This document shows, piece after piece, positions 16,877 through 25,288 of a DNA stretch of 32,594 bases. A program made the position numbers and the translations under genes. A model generated the notes under the pieces. The model ran no database searches, was not told the DNA's origin, and saw nothing but the letters and a program-made list of their open reading frames with translations. Source of the stretch: Succinivibrionaceae bacterium UBA3769 (GTDB lineage Bacteria > Pseudomonadota > Gammaproteobacteria > Enterobacterales > Succinivibrionaceae). Location: positions 1 through 32,594 of the forward strand of contig DFFT01000123.1 of NCBI GenBank assembly GCA_002372325.1, read 5' to 3'. Numbering within the stretch: the first letter of the stretch is position 1; every line of letters starts with the position of its first letter.

Positions 16877-17109
16877 GGCAAAGTCTCCCAAAGATTTTCA
16901 TCAGGCTGCAGTCATTCCGCAGCCATTCTGCAACCATGCAGAGAAGAGTGGAAACAGGCACAGGGCGCCCGTTTCATGAATGATATCAAATGTTCTCAGA
17001 CGTGTTATCTGAAGGCCTTCAAAATCTGATCCGGGACAAATAATAAGGCCATTTCCCGATGCCTGACCTTATTCACCGGCATTTTTCCCTGAAGGCGGCT
17101 TTCCGGCCT

Positions 17110-18171
17110 TCAGATATCGGAGAGCTTCTTGATAATCCCGGCCACCTTGTAATTCCCCAAATCAACCCGGCTGTCCTCCCAGGGAACACTCTTTTCCCGG
17201 GCGAGCTCCCGGATATGAAGGAGCTCCGGAGAACTCGCGTAGCGCGGGTTTACGATGATCCTCCAGGGAATCCTCCGGAGCAAAACCCGGGTGGCCTCGC
17301 CGATGCCGGGCTTGATAAAGTTAATATCCGTAACCCCGTAGGCCTCCGCTATCAGCCTTGCGGTTTCCGGTCCCGGCCGGCCGGTCTCCCCTCCGGCCGC
17401 AGGGGGACTCGCCCCGAAATCAAAAAAGCGCTCAATCTGCGTTAGGTAATCCCGGGACAGATCCTCGCCCCGGAGACCTTCGTAAAACGCCGCCCCATGA
17501 AAATCCTGCGGCCCTATGATATCGCTTCTCAGGAAGGTTCTGCTGATAAGTCCGGTCACCGTGGCATTAAGGCAGGAGGAAGGAATCAGAATATCCTCAT
17601 GGGTGCCGCAAAGCTCGGTGAGACTGGCGGGATCGGAAATCACCCCCAGCTCCGCATCCAGCTCCGGATAATCCGAAAGAGCCTCCCGAAGCTGAGTGAG
17701 AATGGCCCCCTTCCCGATCCAGCCGTCAATAAACTGGAGGGCTGCCGGATCATGCCGCTTCAGAATGTAGTCCACGGCGTTCCGGTCTATGCCCCGGCCC
17801 CTGATGATGGAAATCGCATAATGCGGGCAGGAAATGCCGTATTTCCGGTTTAAATAGCGCTTAATGAGAATGCCCACGGGGATGCCGGCCCGGGCCAGGG
17901 ACACGATGACGAGATCCCGGCCCTTTTTGCGGTAAAGCTTTTCCGCCAAAAATCCCGTGGCCCGGGCGGTGCTTTCCGCATAATGCTGAAGAGCGCTCCG
18001 GTAGGCCGCAAGATACTGCTCCGAGGGCTTATATTCCAGGGGCAGCATTTCGCAGTAATGAGCTCCCTTCTGAATGCGGGCCTCGCGGATCTCCGCGGGA
18101 AGCGGCTCCGTAAGACCGGTGATATCCTTAAGGAGCAAAGTCACGTCATCAGGATCATAGCTGCTCTTCAT
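17110..18171 (-). CDS. Phosphoribosyltransferase-like protein with PELOTA-type tail (StiP family)
   Basis: This protein of 353 residues is of the family annotated as cysteine protease StiP or PRTase_1 in Ter biosynthetic modules. The PRTase-like part has LVIVSLARAGIPVGILIKR (about 86-104), HYAISIIRGRGID and FIDGWIGKGAI. A conserved-looking cysteine is in IPSSCLNATVTGLI. The end (about 275-350, INFIKPGIGEATRVLLRR, WRIIVNPRYAS) resembles the PELOTA_1 RNA-binding domain. Comparative genomics predicts a role in making or attaching a nucleoside-like metabolite; this is not proven. It overlaps the upstream PRTase gene by 17 bases and is the last gene of the enzyme set. Confidence 0.85.
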   Translation of the reverse strand: MKSSYDPDDVTLLLKDITGLTEPLPAEIREARIQKGAHYCEMLPLEYKPSEQYLAAYRSALQHYAESTARATGFLAEKLYRKKGRDLVIVSLARAGIPVGILIKRYLNRKYGISCPHYAISIIRGRGIDRNAVDYILKRHDPAALQFIDGWIGKGAILTQLREALSDYPELDAELGVISDPASLTELCGTHEDILIPSSCLNATVTGLISRTFLRSDIIGPQDFHGAAFYEGLRGEDLSRDYLTQIERFFDFGASPPAAGGETGRPGPETARLIAEAYGVTDINFIKPGIGEATRVLLRRIPWRIIVNPRYASSPELLHIRELAREKSVPWEDSRVDLGNYKVAGIIKKLSDI

Positions 18172-19390
18172 ATCTGAAATCCCCCCACTGTATCAGCGTG
18201 ATCCTCCGATTTCCGGCCTGCCTGAGGGCGGCCTCAAGGCAAGGCAGCCCCCGATTCCAGAAGCAGGAATCGGTGACTATGAGCGCCTGGTCATAGCTGT
18301 CCAGATTGTAAATAAAGGTTCTTCTGCCGGAGTCATAGAGGCCGGAAAGATCCCAGCGCCGATGCAAAGGATAATCCGCCTCCCGGGACACGGCAATGGG
18401 ACTTCTGGTGGTGGCATGAAATCTTACCCGGAGATCCGGCCGGCGCTGTTCCAGGGCCGCCCCCAGAAGAAGCCCCGGAAACATCAGCTCCTCCGTGCCC
18501 AGAATAAGGACGCCCGCCCCCGGTTTCAGATCCGGGAGTCTTTCCAAAGCGGCCTTAACAAACTGATCCGTCCGGGATCTTAATTCCTGAACTCCGGACA
18601 GAAACCGGGGATTCCGGTAGTGCCCCAGCCTGATAATCTGAGTTGCGTCCTCTCTGTCGCTTCTGGCACCTCTGTCATTCGGTGCCGGATCTTCCGTGTC
18701 TCCGGACTTCTCCGGGCTCCCGTAGGAATAGCTGTCCACGGAGGATATCCGGTACTCAAAAGGGATCCGAAAAAGATAGTCGCAGGGCACTCCCTGCGCT
18801 GCAAACTCCGAAAGCCGGGCAGCGGTCATGCTGTTCAGGACGGACGCAATGCCAAAAGCCGGCGCTGCGGATCCCCAGCGTTCCCTGATAAGCCGGACGA
18901 GGTTCATAATGGTGTTCCCGGTGGTTACCTCATCCTCGGCAAATACGATTCTGTCAACCTTGTTCTCAGCCATTCCGTCAGTCTTTTCGCCGTCATTTCC
19001 GCCCCGCTCTCCGGCCGGATCTCCCAAAACCTCGGCAAAGCCGTTCAGGGCGAGCCGCTGCTCCGGGGCATGGCTGTGGGCCTCCGCAAATACCAGATAT
19101 GCCGTGCCGGAAAGATCCTCCCTGGTGGTGCTGATGTAATGGCTGACATTGGCGCCCCCATAGGCCAGGGAGGAACCGATGGCCGTGGCCGTTTCGGCAA
19201 ATCCGATAACGAGAAGCCTCTCCCCGGGATAGCGGGAAGCAAGCTTTTCCCGGAGGCCGGAAAAAAGCTTCAGGGCAATTCCGGGAGAAACCGGCATATG
19301 CTTGCCCTGCAGGGGATTCACGTACAGGTATTTTCTTCTGAAGTTGTTTTCCCTTTTGGCAACTCTGATTAAATCATCAAGTTCAAACAT
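18155..19390 (-). CDS. Phosphoribosyltransferase with TRSP domain
   Basis: This protein of 411 residues combines PRTase_2 and TRSP domains. The PRPP-binding loop is plain at RIVFAEDEVTTGNTI (about 147-161), and VIGFAETATAIG lies earlier (about 61-72). The C-terminal TRSP region has GVLILGTEELMFPGLLLGAAL and RRTFIYNLDSYDQALIVTD. Two hydrophilic insertions (about 125-145 and 225-250) are rich in G, D, E and N. It probably transfers a phosphoribosyl group within the predicted nucleoside-like metabolite pathway. It is spaced 4 bases from the lyase gene and overlaps the StiP-type gene. Confidence 0.88.
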   Translation of the reverse strand: MFELDDLIRVAKRENNFRRKYLYVNPLQGKHMPVSPGIALKLFSGLREKLASRYPGERLLVIGFAETATAIGSSLAYGGANVSHYISTTREDLSGTAYLVFAEAHSHAPEQRLALNGFAEVLGDPAGERGGNDGEKTDGMAENKVDRIVFAEDEVTTGNTIMNLVRLIRERWGSAAPAFGIASVLNSMTAARLSEFAAQGVPCDYLFRIPFEYRISSVDSYSYGSPEKSGDTEDPAPNDRGARSDREDATQIIRLGHYRNPRFLSGVQELRSRTDQFVKAALERLPDLKPGAGVLILGTEELMFPGLLLGAALEQRRPDLRVRFHATTRSPIAVSREADYPLHRRWDLSGLYDSGRRTFIYNLDSYDQALIVTDSCFWNRGLPCLEAALRQAGNRRITLIQWGDFRYEEQL

Positions 19391-19394
19391 TTCA

Positions 19395-20360
19395 TCACCT
19401 GATGCCGTAGATTGCTGAGAGGAGGAGGATTTTCCGGGCCCAGTTGCAATTTGTCCGAACCTCGTTCATTCTCTCGCCGCCGTAGCTCTTCCCCACCTGA
19501 AGACCGCTCTTGTCCCAGCTGAGCACTGCCCGGGCATCCTCATAGTCCTTTCTGGTGACCTTAAGCATTTCATTTACCACGGGAATCTGCTTCGGATGAA
19601 TCACGGTCTTTCCGATGAAGCCGTTCAGGATATCCATGCGGAGCTCTCTTTTCATGCCCTCCCGCCACTCGTCGTTTTCGCTGGAAAAGAATTCCCATAC
19701 CGGGCCGGAAACCACATAATCCCGGGAAAACACCGTCAGGATATCCCCCAGAAGCTGACTTATGGGAAGAATGTCATAGATGGTTTCATCATAATGCCGG
19801 CGGGCGGCGAATTCGTTGGAAAAGTCGTTGCCTCCCACTCGGACATTGAGGGTGAGCTCCCGGACAGCGTCAATATGATCCTTAAGAGATCCCAGCACCT
19901 CCGGCCGGGAGCGGAAATCAATAATATCCGGGCTTTCCAGAATGGGCATCATGAGAACCGGATTCCGGGCCCGCTCATTGACTTCCGCCATAGCGGCATT
20001 GTATGCGGCGGCATTGGAGAGAGAATACTTCGGAAAAACAAACCCGGAAAGAATGCTCTGATAAGGCTCCAAAGCGGCAAACAGCCGAACGGTCTGCCCG
20101 GGCTCCCGCACCCGGACAAAAAGCTTCGGCAGGCACAGATCCTGATCCTCCCGGGCCGCGCAGAGCTCCCGGAAGGTATTAACCGCCTGGGCTTCGGCGG
20201 CAGCCACCATGTCATCGGAAATGGTGTCCTCCAGACACAGCGCAAGAGAATACCGGGAGCCCAGATCGCCTCTGATAACGGCGCGGGCCAGCTTGGCGTT
20301 CAGCGCGGGGGAATACAAAAGAGCTCCCACGCTGTATTTCATTTTAATGTTGTCTATCAC
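19395..20360 (-). CDS. CitE/HpcH-type C-C bond lyase of Ter module
   Basis: This TIM-barrel protein of 321 residues is related to citrate lyase beta subunit. Family segments are LALCLEDTISDDMV (about 39-52), LPKLFVRVREPGQ, GFVFPKY, VLMMPILESPDIID, LNVRVGGNDFSNEF and GKTVIHPKQIPVVNEML (about 251-267). The E and D of LCLEDT and the LES motif fit the magnesium site of the family. It is predicted to make or break a C-C bond in the Ter-linked biosynthetic pathway. The start is GTG 20360, or ATG 20342 six codons later; neither has a strong ribosome binding site. Confidence 0.87.
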   Translation of the reverse strand: MIDNIKMKYSVGALLYSPALNAKLARAVIRGDLGSRYSLALCLEDTISDDMVAAAEAQAVNTFRELCAAREDQDLCLPKLFVRVREPGQTVRLFAALEPYQSILSGFVFPKYSLSNAAAYNAAMAEVNERARNPVLMMPILESPDIIDFRSRPEVLGSLKDHIDAVRELTLNVRVGGNDFSNEFAARRHYDETIYDILPISQLLGDILTVFSRDYVVSGPVWEFFSSENDEWREGMKRELRMDILNGFIGKTVIHPKQIPVVNEMLKVTRKDYEDARAVLSWDKSGLQVGKSYGGERMNEVRTNCNWARKILLLSAIYGIR

Positions 20361-20430
20361 TTCTGTTACTTATTCCTCAGTAATTCCACATTCCTTCTGC
20401 CGCGGTTTTAAGGTTAATACGCGGCCTCTC

Positions 20431-21204
20431 TTAAGGCTTTAATGCCGGATTCAAAGCAAACTCTGCAGCAAGCTTTTCCAGTTCATCGCAGATCCTGTCG
20501 GCGAACACCCCGGAAAGCGCGAGCTTCCGGCCCCGGGCCGCAAAGCCGGACATTCCCGCAGGACACAAGGCAATATCCGCTTTTTCCAGCATGGAGATAT
20601 CAAACTCGCTGTCTCCGGCGGCAATAAAGCCGTTATAGCCGAAACGCTGCCGGTACCTCTCTGCCGCCGCCCCTTTGCTCATGGTGGCGGGAATGCAGTA
20701 TACCCGGCGGGAATTCCGGAGGATCCGGATCTTAGCCGGATCCGCCTCCCGGAGGAACCAGGCCATGACCTCAGGCACGGCATCCGTTTTCACATAAAAC
20801 AGGAAGGGAGTCTCCGCCACCACATCCCGGGCCCCGAACACGCCCTCAAAAGCACTCCGAACTCTCGCGAGCTCCCGCCGTTCCTCCCGGGAGATCTCAA
20901 GAGACTCCTGCGTCCAGGCAGCATCCTCAGCACCGTTTCTCAGGAGCACGGCGCCGTTATAAATTAGGGCATCCTCCCAGCCGAAGGCTGCAAAGGAATC
21001 CCAAAGCCTCAGGTACTGCCTGAGCGCTCTGGTGGTAAGAGGCACGGTCCTGAAGGGATTTTTGGCAGAGTAAAACTGAAAAACCCGCTCCGAAACGTAG
21101 CTCTGTTTTTTGCCGTTAATAGCTTCCACCCAGACTGCCGGCCCCTCATGCGGATGCCGGTGCGAATAAATAACGGTATTGTCGATATCCGTAAAAAACA
21201 GCAT
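20431..21204 (-). CDS. HAD-family phosphatase of Ter module
   Basis: This is a HAD hydrolase of 257 residues, similar to sucrose-phosphate phosphatase or Cof-type enzymes. Motif I is FFTDIDNTVIYS (nucleophile D6), the lysine is in SKGAAAERYRQRFGY, and motif IV is GDSEFDISMLEKADIAL. A cap domain lies between. In this context it is predicted to dephosphorylate the Ter-linked metabolite. I chose ATG 21204, nine bases after AAGGAC. An upstream codon at 21306 would overlap the ATP-grasp gene and add glycine/alanine-rich sequence with no family resemblance. Confidence 0.88.
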   Translation of the reverse strand: MLFFTDIDNTVIYSHRHPHEGPAVWVEAINGKKQSYVSERVFQFYSAKNPFRTVPLTTRALRQYLRLWDSFAAFGWEDALIYNGAVLLRNGAEDAAWTQESLEISREERRELARVRSAFEGVFGARDVVAETPFLFYVKTDAVPEVMAWFLREADPAKIRILRNSRRVYCIPATMSKGAAAERYRQRFGYNGFIAAGDSEFDISMLEKADIALCPAGMSGFAARGRKLALSGVFADRICDELEKLAAEFALNPALKP

Positions 21205-21245
21205 CAGAAACCTGTCCTTGTCTCCGTAATTGTCTCCGGCCGCTC

Positions 21246-22247
21246 CTAAAGCAGCACCGGGATCTCCGCATGGGTCACATACCGTTCCTCGCGGCAGATC
21301 TCCCACTCCCGGTCAATGCCCAGAAGCTTGTTCACCGCGATACCGGGAAGGTTTACCCCGCCGGCCAGACAGGCCAGCTGCACCCCGCCGGACATTCTGG
21401 TGTTCACCTCCAGAAAATACAGGGTGTCATCCAGATACTTAAACTGAATATTGCAGGGGCATTCCAGAGGAAGGGCATCCAGCACCTCCCGGATCTTTGC
21501 CATAATGTCCTCCCGGAAGCACAGCCGCTCGATGCGTGAGCTGTCCTTGATGCGGGGCAGAATAATGGGGCCCCGGGAGGTTTTAAGGCAGTCCGCGCTG
21601 ACCTCGTTTCCGGACAGATTGGGCATCACCATCAGGGGAGCAAACTCCTCCTTCTCAGAAAGAGCCTCATAAATGGCGTCATAGGTCATTCTGGTATTCT
21701 GCTTCTTAAAAAGCGCCTGATAGCCCCGGCGGGTGTTGTCTATGAGCCGGTAGCTCTTGCCGCCCTCGTCCCGGACAAACTTGATGCAGACCTCCCGGTA
21801 ACGCTCCTTAAGATAATCATAAGCCTCCGCGAATCCGGACACCGTGGTTACAATGCGGTATTCCGGAACGGAGCTTATCCCCCGCCGGGAAAGCTCCTGA
21901 TAAGCCAGATCCTTGCGGTTCAGCATGGCAATGGTCTCATAATCATCCGCCATGACCTTAACCCCCAGAGCGGCAAAATCCGCTTTTCTTCTGCTTACTG
22001 CCAGCATTTCCCGGCGGGGCATAAATACATCTACCTCATGATCCCGGCAGAAGGCGAGACAGAAATCCGCATACTCATCGCCCTTAAGAGCCGGCTCCTG
22101 ATACCATTCGTCGCACTTTGCCGCCAGCACGGAACGATGGTTTTCATTTGTGCCGATAATGTAAGAGTCCGGATTGTCCTCCTTTATCATGCCCATGATA
22201 TTGTAGGCGGTGCTGAACCAGTGATTAAACCAGATCCTTGTCATCAT
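21246..22247 (-). CDS. ATP-grasp ligase of Ter module
   Basis: This ATP-grasp protein of 333 residues is of the type found in Ter loci. The pre-ATP-grasp Rossmann-like start is IWFNHWFSTAYNIMGMIKED. Nucleotide- and metal-binding segments include VCIKFVRDEGGKSYRLID (about 146-163), LMVMPNLSGNEVSADCL and FLEVNTRMSGGVQLACLAGG (about 273-292), whose ExN pattern binds magnesium. Carboxylate-amine or similar ligation is expected; the substrate is unknown. It is the first gene of the five-gene enzyme set and starts after the terminator at 22296. ATG 22247 or 22244 follows GAGGAG. Confidence 0.88.
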   Translation of the reverse strand: MMTRIWFNHWFSTAYNIMGMIKEDNPDSYIIGTNENHRSVLAAKCDEWYQEPALKGDEYADFCLAFCRDHEVDVFMPRREMLAVSRRKADFAALGVKVMADDYETIAMLNRKDLAYQELSRRGISSVPEYRIVTTVSGFAEAYDYLKERYREVCIKFVRDEGGKSYRLIDNTRRGYQALFKKQNTRMTYDAIYEALSEKEEFAPLMVMPNLSGNEVSADCLKTSRGPIILPRIKDSSRIERLCFREDIMAKIREVLDALPLECPCNIQFKYLDDTLYFLEVNTRMSGGVQLACLAGGVNLPGIAVNKLLGIDREWEICREERYVTHAEIPVLL

Positions 22248-22295
22248 TAAGCTCCTCAGCGGCTGTGACTCTCTTTATGCAATTTTTGTCCTGCT

Positions 22296-22329
22296 GAAAA
22301 ATACAATGAGGCCTCTTAAGAAGCCTCAT
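22296..22329 (-). terminator. Terminator between terD genes and the enzyme set
   Basis: On the minus strand, ATGAGGC/GCCTCAT with a 10-base loop is followed by TGTATTTTT. It lies about 24 bases after the terD stop. The enzyme genes beyond it need read-through or a promoter in the 49 bases before the ATP-grasp gene. Confidence 0.75.
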
Positions 22330-22352
22330 CGCCGTTATAGCAAAATATGCCG

Positions 22353-22952
22353 TCAGGCAAAACGTCTGGACATTTCGGTAATTGAACCGTCCGTGGTACC
22401 CTGCCCCATGGCGTTAAACTTCCATTCGCCGTTGTAACGGTACACCTCTCCGAAGATCATTGCGGTCTTTCCGGAATAATCCTCCGTAAGATTGTAAATG
22501 CAGAGTTCGCTGTTCGTCCGGGCGTCAACGAGACGGATAAAGGCGTTCCGAATCATGCCAAAATGCTGCTTCCGCTCTCCGGCCCGGAAAATATTAACCA
22601 CGAAGACAATGCGATCATACTGCTCCGGAACGGCATTAAGATCGATGGTGATCTGCTCGTCATCCCCCTCTCCGGCTCCGGTGAGATTGTCCCCCATATG
22701 CCGCACCGCGCCGCTCTTATGAGCAAGATGGCCGAAGTACACGACATCGCTGCTGTCCGCAAGCTTGCCATTGGTGAGCAGGAAAGCGCTGGCATCGCAG
22801 TCAATGTCCGCCTGACTCTTCAGGAATGAGAAAAATCCCCCGCTCTTCTCCTGGGCTGCCTCGTCCCAGCCAAGTCCCACTATAATCTTTGAAAGTCCGT
22901 CGCTGGTCTTGGTCAGACTTACCTTCTGTCCCTTCTGAAGCTTTACCGACAT
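22353..22952 (-). CDS. TerD-family calcium-binding stress protein
   Basis: This TerD protein of 199 residues starts MSVKLQKGQKVSLTKTSDGL. It has VGLGWDEAAQEKSGGFF, then DIDCDASAFLLTNGKL (about 49-64), MGDNLTGAGEGDDEQITIDL with the acidic calcium-binding loop, and AMIFGEVYRYNGEWKFNAMG. An insertion (KSGGFFSFLKSQA) distinguishes it from the canonical copy upstream. I chose ATG 22952, seven bases after AGGGG; the longer frame to 23009 would run back through the preceding terminator. Confidence 0.93.
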   Translation of the reverse strand: MSVKLQKGQKVSLTKTSDGLSKIIVGLGWDEAAQEKSGGFFSFLKSQADIDCDASAFLLTNGKLADSSDVVYFGHLAHKSGAVRHMGDNLTGAGEGDDEQITIDLNAVPEQYDRIVFVVNIFRAGERKQHFGMIRNAFIRLVDARTNSELCIYNLTEDYSGKTAMIFGEVYRYNGEWKFNAMGQGTTDGSITEMSRRFA

Positions 22953-22976
22953 CCTGTAATCCCCTGTGTAATTCTC

Positions 22977-23020
22977 TGAAAAAAGGCCGCAGCCGATGTT
23001 AACCGGCAAACTGCGGCCTT
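22977..23020 (-). terminator. Terminator or attenuator between two terD genes
   Basis: On the minus strand, AAGGCCGCAG/CTGCGGCCTT has an inner GCCGG/CGGC stem and is followed by TTTTTT. The stem is strong and the T tract clean. It should limit expression of everything downstream relative to the first terD gene. Confidence 0.85.
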
Positions 23021-23044
23021 CCGGCAGTAACTAAAAAAACAATA

Positions 23045-23626
23045 CTACGCGGCGTCAATGCCATAATGAGCGCAGAGCGCTGCGAGGCCGCCCTGGAAGC
23101 CGCTCCCGATGGCGTTGAACTTCCATTCGCCGTTGTTGCGGTAGAGCTCGCCTACCACTACTGCGGTTTCAATGGAGAAATCCTCTCCCAGATCGAAGCG
23201 CACCAGCTCCTGATTGGTGGCCTGATCAATGATGCGGCAGTAAGCCTTGGATACCTGACCGAAATTCTGCTTTCTCTTGTCGGCATCGTAAATGGTAACG
23301 GTAAAGGCGATCTTGGCAATGTTTTCCGGCACCTTGGCGAGTTCAATGTCGATCTGCTCGTCATCGCCTTCGCCGTCGCCGGTGCGGTTGTCGCCGCGAT
23401 GCACCACGGAGCCGCTCTTGTCCTTGAGGTTGCCGTAGAAAATGAAGTCGGAATCGGAAGCGCACTTGCCGCTGGCGTCAGTCAGAAACACCGAAGCATC
23501 AAGGTCAAAATCAACGCCGGAATCGAAAGCATTCACATCCCAGCCCAGACCTACCTGAATCTTGCTGAGACCGGGGTTGTCCTTGGTCAGGCTGACCTTC
23601 TGTCCTTTTGATAAATTAATAGGCAT
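23045..23626 (-). CDS. terD: TerD-family calcium-binding stress protein (canonical copy)
   Basis: This protein of 193 residues, close to the length of TerD and TerE, starts MPINLSKGQKVSLTKDNPGL. The core is VGLGWDVNAFDSGVDFDLDASVFL (about 26-49), HRGDNRTGDGEGDDEQIDIEL (about 81-101), IAFTVTIYDADKRKQNFGQV and VVVGELYRNNGEWKFNAIGSG. Both acidic calcium-binding clusters (DFDLD, and GDN with GDGEGDDE) are intact. It is the first gene of the ter locus and lies ahead of a strong terminator, so it is probably its most expressed member. TerD versus TerE cannot be told apart here. Confidence 0.95.
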   Translation of the reverse strand: MPINLSKGQKVSLTKDNPGLSKIQVGLGWDVNAFDSGVDFDLDASVFLTDASGKCASDSDFIFYGNLKDKSGSVVHRGDNRTGDGEGDDEQIDIELAKVPENIAKIAFTVTIYDADKRKQNFGQVSKAYCRIIDQATNQELVRFDLGEDFSIETAVVVGELYRNNGEWKFNAIGSGFQGGLAALCAHYGIDAA

Positions 23627-24193
23627 AATGAAACTCCATTAGCAATGCAAAACATAACACATTTCCGGAAAACCGGTTCCGCTCATCACGATCCGGTCAT
23701 AAATGCGGCGCCGTCCGGTAATCAGATCCCGCCCCTCAGCCGCAAAGCAGGAGACAATCCTGCAAAGACTGTATCCGAATACGAACAGGGGTTTTGACAG
23801 ATCAAATATCAGACTCATTATACAGAGCAAAAAGACGGTAATTTACGAGATGTCAGACTTTTCCGGACTTTTGCCGATTTTTGCCTTGCAGATCATATTT
23901 TTGGGCAGTTTCGGAGCGCTGGAAAAAAACAAGAAAGAAAAGCCCCTCCCCGCCCCACGGAAACATCGCCATCAAAACAGGGAAAGGCTTCCGGCTCAGG
24001 GCTTTAACTCGAACGTTGTGATAAAAAGTGGGATATAGTATTTGTCAGAGTTCAGCTTCATAGAACCCCACGAACCAGTCTGCATTTATGTGTTTTTCGG
24101 GACTTTTGCCAAAGAATCGATTAAGCCGGCACACATCCCGGCATTTCTGGTGACAATGTGAACAAACTCATCAGACAGCATGTACATGACGCT
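23627..24193. other. intergenic between the ter locus and the XRE-PIN cassette
   Basis: This holds the terD promoter and the upstream region of the XRE gene. Plus- and minus-strand frames here (23703-24038, 23639-23830) have no good ribosome binding site and resemble no protein. The word GGACTTTTGCC occurs twice (about 23866 and 24101) in TTCCGGACTTTTGCC and TTCGGGACTTTTGCC. Its meaning is unknown. Confidence 0.5.
23817..23839 (-). promoter_or_regulatory. Candidate -10 region of the ter locus promoter
   Basis: The minus strand has TATAAT at 23822-23817 with only a weak -35 box upstream (TAAATT at 17 bases). The leader to the first terD gene would be about 185 bases. A weak -35 with a perfect -10 suggests activator or alternative control. 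On the plus strand the same spot carries TTGACA (23794-23799) and TTATAC at 18 bases, so opposing promoters may overlap. Confidence 0.45.
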
Positions 24194-24210
24194 GTTTATT
24201 TTTATATAAT
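24181..24210 (+). promoter_or_regulatory. Promoter of the XRE-PIN operon
   Basis: TGTACA (24181-24186), 18 bases, TATAAT (24205-24210). It overlaps the inverted repeat at 24194-24228, consistent with autorepression. Confidence 0.55.
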
Positions 24211-24228
24211 TTATGGTAAAATATAAAC
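24194..24228. promoter_or_regulatory. Probable operator of the XRE regulator
   Basis: GTTTATTTTTA (24194-24204) and TAAAATATAAAC (24217-24228) form an imperfect inverted repeat around the -10 box. This is the usual place for autoregulation by an XRE antitoxin-like protein. Binding by the encoded protein is inference. Confidence 0.5.
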
Positions 24229-24244
24229 AACGGAGGTAAAAGTG

Positions 24245-25285
24245 ATGTTCAGCAAGAATTTGAAGTTTTACCGGCTTAGCAAACAGATGAGCAAGAAGGA
24301 ACTCGCAGATAAAGCCCATGTGACTTCCATGTCCATCACTAATTACGAAAAAGGCGACAGAAAACCAAGCATGGAAATTATTCAGGCATTGGCTGCCGCC
24401 CTAGATGTTCGCGTCTCTGATTTTCTGCAAGTTCGCAATGAAAACATAACTTTTAAACATTGCGAGTTTCGGAAGATGTCTTCCCTCTCAAATACCCAGC
24501 AAGAATATATTCGTGAAAGTGCTGAAGAATATTTCAGCCGTTTTATGACGGTTGTGGAATTACTCGGTGGCGAAGTGCTGCCCGATGCGCCAGCCTGTCA
24601 CGTTACTCAGCTTTTGCAGGATCCCGAAATAAACGCTGCCAGGCTTAGAGCTTATCTCGGTTTTGCTGCCGATGGTCCGATAGAAAACTTAATAGACAAG
24701 CTGGAAAACAAAGGAATCCTTGTATATGAGTGCGATATCAACAATGACAAATTTTCAGGAATGAACGGCTTCGTAAACGGCCGCCCCTTTATCATTATTA
24801 ACACCAAAATGAATGCCGAGCGCAATCGTTCAACCATTGTTCATGAACTTGCCCACCTGATGTTTAAATGGCCGGCAAATATGGGAGAAAATGAAATAGA
24901 AAAAATGGCAACCGCTATCGGGGGAGCTTTTTTATTCCCTGAAGCCGATGCCAGGCGTGAACTTGGAATTCACAGATCCGCTGTTACTCGTGATATGGTT
25001 CCAATAGCTATGGAATACGGAATCTCTGTTATGCTTCTGGTGAAAAGAGCAGAGATAAGCCATATTATTACTCCATCCGCAGCAAAAGACTTTTATATCA
25101 AAGCCTCGAAAGCAGGCTGGAGAAAGAACGAGCCATCAAGAATTAAAAAGGAAAAAACTACCTTGTTTGAGCAACTGATTTATCGTGCTGTAAACGAAGA
25201 TGAAATCAGTGTTCAGCGCGGCGCAGAATTGCTTAAGGTTCCTTTTGATACTGTTCTTTCTATGCGTTGCTTTAGCGAGGTATAG
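24245..25285 (+). CDS. XRE regulator fused to ImmA/IrrE metallopeptidase domain
   Basis: This two-domain protein has 346 residues. The XRE-type helix-turn-helix is at the start (NLKFYRLSKQMSKKELADKA, then SITNYEKGDRKPS). The ImmA/IrrE zinc-peptidase domain carries HELAH (about 200-204) within STIVHELAHLMFKW, with further downstream glutamates (GGAFLFPEADA). Such fusions pair with toxin-like genes or act as stress-triggered regulators. ATG 24245 lies eight bases after GGAGG; a GTG at 24242 is the alternative. It lies 3 bases before the PIN gene. Composition is A/T-richer and poorer in CCGG than the ter genes, suggesting transfer. Confidence 0.92.
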   Translation: MFSKNLKFYRLSKQMSKKELADKAHVTSMSITNYEKGDRKPSMEIIQALAAALDVRVSDFLQVRNENITFKHCEFRKMSSLSNTQQEYIRESAEEYFSRFMTVVELLGGEVLPDAPACHVTQLLQDPEINAARLRAYLGFAADGPIENLIDKLENKGILVYECDINNDKFSGMNGFVNGRPFIIINTKMNAERNRSTIVHELAHLMFKWPANMGENEIEKMATAIGGAFLFPEADARRELGIHRSAVTRDMVPIAMEYGISVMLLVKRAEISHIITPSAAKDFYIKASKAGWRKNEPSRIKKEKTTLFEQLIYRAVNEDEISVQRGAELLKVPFDTVLSMRCFSEV

Positions 25286-25288
25286 TTG

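Noticed and set aside
17089..17113. Hairpin CTGAAGGC/GCCTTCAG at the StiP-type stop codon as a terminator
   Set aside because: On the minus strand it is followed by GGGAAAAAT rather than a T tract, so it is not an intrinsic terminator for that gene.
23703..24038. Small protein gene upstream of the XRE cassette
   Set aside because: No ribosome binding site; it contains the terD promoter on the other strand and resembles no protein.
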